Positions 1 to 5,607 of a stretch of DNA of 11,044 bases are shown piece after piece. Source of the stretch: a bacterium (GTDB taxonomy: Bacteria; SZUA-79; Acidulodesulfobacterales; Acidulodesulfobacteraceae); assembly GCA_021791295.1 (NCBI GenBank), contig JAJYWW010000030.1, forward strand, positions 1 through 11,044, in the 5' to 3' direction. The stretch's first letter is position 1. Every line of letters begins with the position of its first letter. The notes under the pieces are model-generated. The model was not told the origin of the DNA, did no database searches, and worked only from the letters and a program-made list of their open reading frames with translations. Position numbers and translations under genes: made by a program.

Positions 1-961
1 GAACAATATCGGCTTTAGAAAATATTTTTTCTATTTCTTTTTTATAAATATCCGAAAAACCGCCGCAATAATCAAAATATTCGAATGTTTGACGCTGGAC
101 GCCGTTTTTAGTTTTCCCGCTTTCTCTTTCCGTTTTTTCGCATGTATCATCGACTATCAACTCTGCTTCCAATATTTTTACGTTTTTGTTTTTAAAAATA
201 AAAAAAGCTCCTCCCGCTTCTGAAAAAGCCCTTATTTTCGCATATATAACCGCAGGTTCGTCTTTGCAAAAATCTATGAGCAGTTCTTCCTGCTTTATTA
301 AAGCGGTTAAATCATAAGCCGTATCGCCTTCTTTTTTTACTATATCCTGAGCATATCCGCATTTAAAAAAATTTATTCTATGCTTATATACAGTCTCTAT
401 AACTTCGGAAAGCAAAAGAGAGCCTGTTAAGGACAATTTTTCGTAAAGACCGGAAAAGTTTTCGTTTTTGTCTAAAGCAATTCTTTGCTGAGCCGCCAAA
501 GGACCGGTATCTACGCCTTCATTCATAGCCATTATAGTTACTCCGCCGAATTTCATCCTTTTTAATATCGTATAGTGCATGGGGCTCGGACCCCTTAAAT
601 CCGGCAAAAGAGAAGGATGCAGATTTAACACTCCATATACCGGTATATTTAAAATATCGGGCGTAAGAATGAGCCCGAAAGCGACGACGATTATAACGTC
701 GGGAGCGAGAGTTTTTAAAAAATCCGCTTCTTCCGGATTATTTTTAAAGGTTTTAGGGGTTCTTAAATTAAAGCCGTTTTCGCGGGCAATTTTTTCGACC
801 GGCGATTCAATATATTCTTTTTTTTTAGAATCCCATACCGGGGGCTTAGTATAAACTGCCTGCAAATCGACGATACCGTTTTTCCGAAGTTTTAATATAT
901 CAAGCAATGACAGCGACGCAATTTCAGGCGTCCCCATAAAGACCGTTTTAAGAGGCAGCAT
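1..961 (-). CDS. fmt: Methionyl-tRNA formyltransferase, C-terminus cut by window edge
   Basis: Formylates Met-tRNA(fMet) from 10-formyltetrahydrofolate in the cytoplasm, making the initiator tRNA. The minus-strand frame from ATG 961 is open to the left edge (320 codons seen). It begins MLPLKTVFMGTPEIA, where FMGTPE is the family's N-terminal signature. The formyl-transfer core is intact: N113-L-H115-P-S-L-L-P followed by LRGPSP, and MNEGVD151TGP; N, H and D are the expected catalytic residues. The C-terminal domain follows, but its last strands (normally ending in a GxGxLxLxxLQ region) lie beyond the edge. Around residues 245-300 a Lys/Glu-rich stretch looks longer than usual. Most bacterial Fmt proteins are about 310-320 residues, so this one is probably longer. 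The start overlaps the end of def by 14 nt with only a weak ribosome site, suggesting translational coupling. The identification is secure; the end is not visible. Confidence 0.95.
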   Translation of the reverse strand, partial: MLPLKTVFMGTPEIASLSLLDILKLRKNGIVDLQAVYTKPPVWDSKKKEYIESPVEKIARENGFNLRTPKTFKNNPEEADFLKTLAPDVIIVVAFGLILTPDILNIPVYGVLNLHPSLLPDLRGPSPMHYTILKRMKFGGVTIMAMNEGVDTGPLAAQQRIALDKNENFSGLYEKLSLTGSLLLSEVIETVYKHRINFFKCGYAQDIVKKEGDTAYDLTALIKQEELLIDFCKDEPAVIYAKIRAFSEAGGAFFIFKNKNVKILEAELIVDDTCEKTERESGKTKNGVQRQTFEYFDYCGGFSDIYKKEIEKIFSKADIV

Positions 962-1514
962 GCTCTAATTTCTTTTTTTTCTTAAGCGAAGCGTTATATA
1001 AGGAGCGTTTTAGCGGAGATACTTTATCTATAAATAAAATTCCGTCGAGATGGTCTATCTCATGCTGAAAAGCTATGGAAAGCAAGTCTTTTGCTTCCAT
1101 GACAAACTCCTTTCCTGAAATATCGTATGCCCTGACTTTTATTTCAAAAAATCTTTCGACGTCTGCGTTAAAATCAGGGATGGAGAGACATCCTTCTTCA
1201 TAAGTCGTCTTTCCCTCCTTAAATATTATTTCCGGATTTACGGCTATTATTAAATCTTTATTCGCCGTAAGAAGATTATCTTCGTCGAGCGAAAACGATA
1301 TTTCCTTATCTTTTTTTCTGGCTAAGTCTAAAACTATTATGCGTTTATTTATACCCGCCTGCGTAGCCGCAAGCCCGATACCGTCCGCTTTATACATAGT
1401 GTAAACTAAACTTTTAATCAAAGGAATATTGTTTTTAATATCGCTGATTTCAAGCGGATTTGCTTTAACCCTCAATTTTGGGTCGGGATATTTTAAGATA
1501 TTTAAAAATTCCAT
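948..1514 (-). CDS. def: Peptide deformylase
   Basis: Removes the N-formyl group from nascent proteins; a metal-dependent hydrolase, usually Fe2+. All three family motifs are present in 188 residues: G45-I-G-L-A-A-T-Q52, E107-G-C109-L-S, and H151-E-I-D-H155. C109, H151 and H155 are the metal ligands and E152 the catalytic acid/base. The start MEFLNILKYPDPKL matches the family N-terminus. The region around residues 65-90 (Lys/Asp/Glu-rich, between VLDLA and VNPEI) is about 15 residues longer than in typical Def proteins (about 165-170 aa). A GGAGG lies 19 nt before the ATG, too far for ordinary use. It directly precedes fmt, a common bacterial pairing, with a 14-nt overlap. It lies 44 nt downstream of the hypothetical gene and probably shares its transcript. 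Confidence 0.97.
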   Translation of the reverse strand: MEFLNILKYPDPKLRVKANPLEISDIKNNIPLIKSLVYTMYKADGIGLAATQAGINKRIIVLDLARKKDKEISFSLDEDNLLTANKDLIIAVNPEIIFKEGKTTYEEGCLSIPDFNADVERFFEIKVRAYDISGKEFVMEAKDLLSIAFQHEIDHLDGILFIDKVSPLKRSLYNASLKKKKKLEHAAS

Positions 1515-1558
1515 TGCCGAAATTACCGCATAACCTCCGTTATATATATTTTTACCGC

Positions 1559-2122
1559 CTATTTTATTTTGTTAAAATTCAGGCTTTTTTGATAAATTAC
1601 AAGTCCGTGAAGAGTGAGGGGAAGATTATATAAGTGTTCCGTAGCCGCGTTAGGCAATCCTTTCTTAACCTGTCTTGGCGGCACTTTTAAAGCGGCAAAT
1701 CCGGCCGGAATCTTTTTTCTTTTGACTCTCAAAAGCGGACCGTGTTTAAGAGGACGCGGTATCTTGTTTTGGGGAGTAATAGCATACATTCCGTTAATTT
1801 TTGCAGCTTCAAACCATATACCGTTAGCCCAGTAATAATATTTTTTTTTATAAAAATAATAAACCTTTTGATTTTTTTTGTTTATATACGCTTTTAAATT
1901 TTTAGAAATTTTGAGCATTATATACATCTTTCCTTCAGTGTAATATTTCTTTTTTTTGCTTTTCTTAAATGCAGACGAATGCCCGTTTAATACCGAAGCC
2001 GAAAATGCCGAACATTCCGCGGACTGCATAACATAAAATGCCGCCGAAATTAAAAATACTGATACGGCAGCCGCAAAAAACACAAAATATTTTATAAGTC
2101 TTTCCGTGCGGTATTTATACAT
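1559..2122 (-). CDS. Signal-anchored Lys/Tyr-rich hypothetical protein
   Basis: I do not recognise a named family. The 187-residue product has a basic N-terminus (MYKYRTERLIK) followed by one hydrophobic segment at about residues 11-33. That indicates a signal peptide or membrane anchor, so the rest is probably outside the cytoplasmic membrane. The middle (about 50-110) is very rich in Lys and Tyr and contains a YYYWANGIWFEA element. This resembles the short Tyr/Trp/Gly motifs of small secreted proteins in which a surface strand repeats aromatic residues. The C-terminal third has Pro/Lys/Gly motifs (VPPRQVKKGLP) and ends with a non-polar stretch. The start is supported by GAGGAG six nt upstream and by a promoter at 2163-2192. 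It lies upstream of def and fmt on the same strand, probably as first gene of the transcript. The predicted pI would be very high. Function unknown. Confidence 0.75.
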   Translation of the reverse strand: MYKYRTERLIKYFVFFAAAVSVFLISAAFYVMQSAECSAFSASVLNGHSSAFKKSKKKKYYTEGKMYIMLKISKNLKAYINKKNQKVYYFYKKKYYYWANGIWFEAAKINGMYAITPQNKIPRPLKHGPLLRVKRKKIPAGFAALKVPPRQVKKGLPNAATEHLYNLPLTLHGLVIYQKSLNFNKIK

Positions 2123-2162
2123 TTTAACTCCTCAATTTAATATTTTATTTTATTATATATTT

Positions 2163-2192
2163 ATTATATACGTTATTGACGGTAAAAATCAA
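2163..2192 (-). promoter_or_regulatory. Sigma70-type promoter for the hypothetical-def-fmt unit
   Basis: On the minus strand a perfect -10 TATAAT (2163-2168) is preceded, 18 nt away, by a -35-like TTGATT (2187-2192). Transcription would begin near 2156, about 34 nt before the ATG at 2122, leaving room for the GAGGAG ribosome site. Assignment is by consensus match only, in a very AT-rich region where chance matches are common. Confidence 0.5.
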
Positions 2193-2217
2193 TTTTTATA
2201 TTTTTCCAATATTTTTC

Positions 2218-2247
2218 TTGACTTTATATTTGAATTAGATATATAAA
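2218..2247 (+). promoter_or_regulatory. Sigma70-type promoter for the universal stress protein gene
   Basis: TTGACT (2218-2223) is followed after 16 nt by TATATA (2240-2245), or after 18 nt by TATAAA (2242-2247). Either gives a start near 2253 and a leader of about 40 nt before the ATG at 2296. The -35 differs from consensus at one position. It forms the second half of a divergent promoter region with the minus-strand promoter at 2163-2192. Confidence 0.5.
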
Positions 2248-2295
2248 TATTAAGATATAAAATAAATCAAATTTTAAATAAAAAGGAGAGATTAA

Positions 2296-2742
2296 ATGTT
2301 TAAAAAAATTTTATGCCCCGTCGATTTCAGCGACACGTCAATGGATGCCGCAAATAACGCAATTAAATTTGCTTCCGAAATTAAAGCGGAAATAACGTTT
2401 ATTCACGTTATAGATATTCAGACCTTGCAAAATATAGCGGATTTATCCGGCGGGGGCATAAACGACCTGGATCTTTTAATTGAAGAAGAAAAGCCGATAT
2501 TAAGCAGGCTTAAGGAAGAGGCCGAAAAAAAAGGGATAAAAGTTAATACCGTTTTAACGCACGGCGAACCGGTAAATATAGTTTTAAACGAAATTAAAGA
2601 AGGCGGATTCGACATCATAGTTATGGGAACGCACGGGAAAAAGGGGCTGACGAGATTGGTACTCGGTTCTATGGCTGAAAGTATCGTAAGGCAGTCGCAA
2701 ATTCCTGTACTTTTATACCATTGCACAGGACAAAAATGCTGA
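2296..2742 (+). CDS. Universal stress protein, UspA family, ATP-binding type
   Basis: A 148-residue single-domain protein of the Usp family, small cytoplasmic alpha/beta proteins that bind ATP and help survival under starvation or other stress. The N-terminus MFKKILCPVDFSD is the family's first strand and nucleotide-contacting Asp (D10). The ATP-binding signature is complete: G111-T-H-G114, nine residues, then G124-S125. FDIIVMGTHG and IPVLLYH are the typical last strands. Length is normal. The ATG follows GGAG (2285-2288) at a good distance. It is a monocistronic unit: own promoter upstream, strong terminator immediately downstream. The last residues CTGQKC add two or three cysteines that are not part of the family core. 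Family is certain; the stress it serves is not visible. Confidence 0.95.
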   Translation: MFKKILCPVDFSDTSMDAANNAIKFASEIKAEITFIHVIDIQTLQNIADLSGGGINDLDLLIEEEKPILSRLKEEAEKKGIKVNTVLTHGEPVNIVLNEIKEGGFDIIVMGTHGKKGLTRLVLGSMAESIVRQSQIPVLLYHCTGQKC

Positions 2743-2758
2743 AGTTAAAATAATTACG

Positions 2759-2810
2759 AAAAAAATGGAGGGGCGTAAACAAAATATGAGTTACGACCCT
2801 CCATTTTTTT
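2759..2810. terminator. Bidirectional rho-independent terminator
   Basis: Seven A, then TGGAGGG and CGTAA, a loop of about 12 nt, then TTACG, CCCTCCA and seven T. The arms pair over about 17 positions with one G/A mismatch. The A-tract and T-tract on either side make it work on both strands. It lies between the convergent universal stress gene (ends 2742) and the PDO gene (ends 2842), so one hairpin serves both. Confidence 0.9.
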
Positions 2811-2841
2811 ACATTAACAAACGATAATCATACAGCTTGTT

Positions 2842-3495
2842 TTATTGCCTATTAGCATACCCTTCCATAACTTTACCGAGAAAAACCGCTTCCGGAACCG
2901 CACCTACAACTTCGGCAGATTCGTTCATTACCGTTTTAGGCACGCTGAAAACCTCATATTTGTCTGAAAGATTAGGAAATTCTTGAATTTCTATTACGTC
3001 TGACGTAATATTTTCGTTAGCTATAGCAAAACTGTGCGCAAGAACCGCCGCCGGCGGACAATGAGGTCAGGTAGGGGTTACGAAAACCTGAATATTATAA
3101 GGCTTTGTTATTTCTTTTAACTTTTCGACCGTTTTTTCCGACAAGCCGGTTTCCTTGGTAGAAACGTTAATTATTCCGTTAACTAAAGTCATAAATTCAT
3201 GACCGGCCGGCATACCGTAAAATCTGACTCCGTAATCTTTATCGCCTTCTATAACTATAGCGGGAGTTCTTTTTATTCCGTAAAGTTTAACTTTATCGGT
3301 ATCTTTGTCGAAATCGTATTCTTCTAAACTTAATTTATCGCTTAACCCTGCAACCTCTGCAAGTATATCTTTGACTTCCTTGCAATAAAGACAGGCATCT
3401 TCGGCTTTAAAAAAAATTAACTTAACGTTATTTTTTAATTTTTCGTTAAAATCTTTTTTCAGGAACTCGCTATCCTGCTCGCTTAATAGAGGCAT
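2842..3495 (-). CDS. Glutaredoxin-like protein disulfide oxidoreductase with predicted selenocysteine (U143)
   Basis: Two thioredoxin folds in tandem, the layout of the PDO/glutaredoxin-like family (about 215-230 aa) that reduces or exchanges disulfides in the cytoplasm. Reading from ATG 3495 (AGGAG five nt upstream) to TAA 2842-2844 gives 217 residues, with one in-frame TGA at 3067-3069. First fold: C35-L-Y-C38, cis-Pro in R-T-P78, and the family element FYGMPAGHEF at 92-101. Second fold: VFVTPT-U143-P-H-C146, cis-Pro in SVP186KT, ending GKVMEGYANRQ. The TGA replaces exactly the first Cys of the second CxxC. After it the frame stays open for 74 codons, preserves family features and brings the total to family length. 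No usable start lies between the TGA and M190, so the second half is not a separate gene. Alternatives are a Cys-to-stop mutation or a sequencing error; the hairpin at 3045-3057 favours recoding. The selenocysteine machinery is not in this window. Confidence 0.88.
3045..3069 (-). promoter_or_regulatory. Candidate bacterial SECIS element with its UGA codon
   Basis: In the mRNA the UGA (3067-3069) is followed after 14 nt by a perfect hairpin: CCGCC (3057-3053), loop GGC, GGCGG (3049-3045). All five pairs are G-C, in the most GC-rich spot of an AT-rich gene, made by the codons CCG CCG GCG GCG. Bacterial SECIS elements lie directly downstream of the UGA inside the coding region, with G at the first loop positions, and are bound by SelB; this fits. 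Spacing is slightly shorter and the stem shorter than typical. An alternative weaker pairing, UGU-C-CGC with GCG-C-ACA, would give a larger loop. The UGA is followed by C, a context in which termination is weak. Confidence 0.6.
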
Positions 3496-3538
3496 TTTTT
3501 CTCCTTTTTTTATTTAGTCAATTTTAAGCTATAATTAT

Positions 3539-3568
3539 ATTATACAATTTTTGATGTTTATTTTGCAA
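3539..3568 (-). promoter_or_regulatory. Sigma70-type promoter for the PDO gene
   Basis: On the minus strand a perfect TATAAT (3539-3544) is preceded after 18 nt by TTGCAA (3563-3568). A second overlapping TATAAT lies at 3534-3539. Transcription would start near 3530, giving a leader of roughly 35 nt with AGGAG at 3501-3505 before the ATG at 3495. Confidence 0.5.
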
Positions 3569-3575
3569 ATATTTA

Positions 3576-3603
3576 TTGATTTTTTTTGAAAATATGATAT
3601 AAA
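3576..3603 (+). promoter_or_regulatory. Promoter giving a leaderless phospholipase C-like mRNA
   Basis: TTGATT (3576-3581), a 16-nt spacer and TATAAA (3598-3603) end six nt before the ATG at 3610. Initiation at the usual distance from the -10 would place +1 at or next to the A of the start codon. No ribosome-binding sequence is present upstream, which agrees with a leaderless transcript. Confidence 0.45.
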
Positions 3604-3609
3604 TATAAC

Positions 3610-4311
3610 ATGCAGCCAAAATTACATAACTATTGTATAGATAAGACTTTTGAGCTTCTTTATAACGATTCTAAATTAAACGTTATAAATTCACTTCTCG
3701 ATAAAAACATTTGCGGCATTAAACCCGAAGAAAGAATCAGGCTAATGCATCACGGCTCATACATAATCGACAGGCTTGCCATAAAAAAACTAAGAGTTCA
3801 TTGGTTCGGAGGGCATTACCTTTATCCGCATTCGCATGCAGGATATATCAGCGGCTTTTCCGACGCAGGAACAAAATGCGTTCAACTTTTCAATATAGCG
3901 TTGAAAGATTGGGAGAAAGGCAGATTTAAAAAATCGTTTATAAATCTCGGAGGCGCCGTTCATCTTGTGCAAGATTTATGCATTCCTTTCCATACAACAA
4001 ATCTTGCATTAAAAAAACACGTCCTATTTGAAAGATGGATGTCGGCAAATTATTTGGAAACAGATTTAAAATTAGAAAAAGGTATATATAAGTTTAAACC
4101 TCTGCGCGGGCATTACAGGGACGCTCATCCTTTCGGATGGGTGGATTACAACGCTCACAATTCCTCTCTTTATTTGCCTGAACTGCTCTATGCAAAGACT
4201 AAATTAGAATATTTTAACGCAATAAACAGAATTTTACCGGAAGCGGTAAAAACTTCCGCAGGTTTTCTGGAACTTTTCGCAAAGAAAACAGCTAAACTGC
4301 AAAAGCGTTAA
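3610..4311 (+). CDS. Zinc-dependent phospholipase C-like hydrolase, no signal peptide
   Basis: A 233-residue, mostly helical protein resembling the zinc-dependent phospholipase C / S1-P1 nuclease superfamily, which uses a three-metal site to cleave phosphodiesters. Likely metal ligands in order: H6 (TK-like helix start LHNYC), D54 in HHGSYIID, one of H64/H69/H74/H76, H118-x3-D122-x5-H128 in the diagnostic AVHLVQDLCIPFHTT, and H137-x3-E141. The HxxxD...PxH cluster is the strongest evidence. Classical members are secreted and begin with a signal peptide followed by a Trp ligand. Here there is neither: the protein begins seven residues before the first helix, so it is probably cytoplasmic. No Shine-Dalgarno sequence precedes the ATG, and the promoter abuts it. 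It is divergent from the PDO gene and 63 nt upstream of the CobD-like gene on the same strand. Substrate unknown. Confidence 0.8.
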   Translation: MQPKLHNYCIDKTFELLYNDSKLNVINSLLDKNICGIKPEERIRLMHHGSYIIDRLAIKKLRVHWFGGHYLYPHSHAGYISGFSDAGTKCVQLFNIALKDWEKGRFKKSFINLGGAVHLVQDLCIPFHTTNLALKKHVLFERWMSANYLETDLKLEKGIYKFKPLRGHYRDAHPFGWVDYNAHNSSLYLPELLYAKTKLEYFNAINRILPEAVKTSAGFLELFAKKTAKLQKR

Positions 4312-4374
4312 ATAAGCGCAAAATATATCATATCTATTAAAAGAATTATCAGCCTAAAGAACTCATAAACAATC

Positions 4375-5568
4375 GTGTCAAAAAAAAACCACGAAACTTT
4401 CTTTTCAATAAACGAAAATTTTAGCGTTAATCCGTTATGCGACGAAATTCACGGCGGAAATATTATCGATTACGGATACGAATGCGGCATAATCGACTTT
4501 TCGGCTAATATTAACCCTCTGGGATTAAGTCAAAAAGCATCCAAAATTTTAAAAGATTTTAAAAAATTAAAATTTTTTATCGAAAATTATCCGTCAATAT
4601 ATCCGGAACTTTTCGTCAACGCTTTATCGTTCTATCACGGCATAGAAAAACAGTTTATTTGCGAGGGCGCAGGGGCTTCCGAACTTATATTCAATATCAC
4701 CGCCGGTTTAAATCCTAAAAAAGTAATCATAGTAGAACCTTCATTTTACGAATATGAAAGAGCCGCTCTTTCAAAAATTCCAAAATCTAAAATTTTTCAT
4801 ATCAATACGTATTTATCGGAAAATTTCGAGTTAAAAGAAAAAAGTTTATCCAAGCTGATTAACTGCATAAACGAGAACATCGGCCAAAACGATGCGGTAT
4901 TTATAGCAAGTCCTTCAAATCCGGCGGGCAATATAACTCCGCTTCAAACCATAGTGCAAATACTGAAAAAACTAAAAGAAAAAAAAGCTTTTTTAATATT
5001 AGACGAATCTTTTATGGATTTCTGCGAAGATTTTTCGTCAAAACATCTGATTGCCGGAACGAGTTTGGATTATAAAGAAGCAAGCGGCAGAAATAAATTC
5101 GAAAACTTAATAATAATAAGGTCAATGACTAAGTTTTTTGCAATGCCGGGACTCAGGATAGGTTACGCATTCGCAAACCCGTTTTTGACGCAGCTGCTTT
5201 CGAAAACGTCCATTCCTTGGAAAATTACGTCTATAGCCGAGCGGATGGCTTATTCATCGATATCCGACGACGATTATATTTTACGATCCAGACTGTTGAT
5301 TGAAAAATTAAGAAAAGATTTTGAAAATAAATTAAAAAAAATACCGTTTTTAAGAATAATATCCGGTTCGGCAAACTTTTTTTTAATTAAAATAACCGAT
5401 GAAGGGTTAAATTCGGAATATCTGAAGGGTTATTTTCTAGAACGCGGTATTCTAATAAAGAACTGCGGCGGATACAGAGGTTTAAACGACAAGTATTTCA
5501 GGATAGCCGTAAGAAAAAAATCGGAAAACGACTATTTTATACGACAGTTAAAAAAAATAAACATTTGA
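4375..5568 (+). CDS. CobD-like PLP-dependent enzyme (threonine-phosphate decarboxylase / HisC-type aminotransferase)
   Basis: A fold-type I PLP enzyme of 397 residues. HGGN at 26-29 followed by IDFSANINPLG at 40-50 is characteristic of the CobD group, L-threonine-O-3-phosphate decarboxylases that make the aminopropanol phosphate of the cobalamin nucleotide loop. PLP-site residues are visible: N182 in SPSNPAGN, D210 in LILDESF, the Schiff-base K253 in SMTKFFAMPGLRIGY, and C-terminal FRIAVR with an Arg for the substrate carboxylate. It starts with GTG; an in-frame TAA nine nt upstream excludes an earlier start and no ATG precedes the HGGN motif. The ribosome site is weak. It follows the phospholipase-like gene by 63 nt and may be co-transcribed. 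No other cobalamin gene is nearby, so histidinol-phosphate aminotransferase or another amino acid role is possible. It ends convergently, 39 nt from uvrC. Confidence 0.85.
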   Translation: MSKKNHETFFSINENFSVNPLCDEIHGGNIIDYGYECGIIDFSANINPLGLSQKASKILKDFKKLKFFIENYPSIYPELFVNALSFYHGIEKQFICEGAGASELIFNITAGLNPKKVIIVEPSFYEYERAALSKIPKSKIFHINTYLSENFELKEKSLSKLINCINENIGQNDAVFIASPSNPAGNITPLQTIVQILKKLKEKKAFLILDESFMDFCEDFSSKHLIAGTSLDYKEASGRNKFENLIIIRSMTKFFAMPGLRIGYAFANPFLTQLLSKTSIPWKITSIAERMAYSSISDDDYILRSRLLIEKLRKDFENKLKKIPFLRIISGSANFFLIKITDEGLNSEYLKGYFLERGILIKNCGGYRGLNDKYFRIAVRKKSENDYFIRQLKKINI

Positions 5569-5607
5569 ATTTGAATTGAACTGCATATATAATTTTTTTT
5601 ATATAAT

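Noticed and set aside
579..854. Plus-strand open frame opposite fmt
   Set aside because: Shadow of fmt; no ribosome site or recognisable protein features.
3067..3069. TGA as the true end of a single-domain 142-residue protein or a pseudogene
   Set aside because: The frame after it keeps the UxxC position, the cis-Pro motif and family length, with no other lesion, which a decaying gene would not be expected to show. Error or very recent mutation cannot be fully excluded from one sequence.
5586..5605. TATATAA / TTATATA hairpin between the cobD-like gene and uvrC as a shared terminator
   Set aside because: Only seven A-U pairs and no GC base; in such AT-rich sequence this arises by chance.
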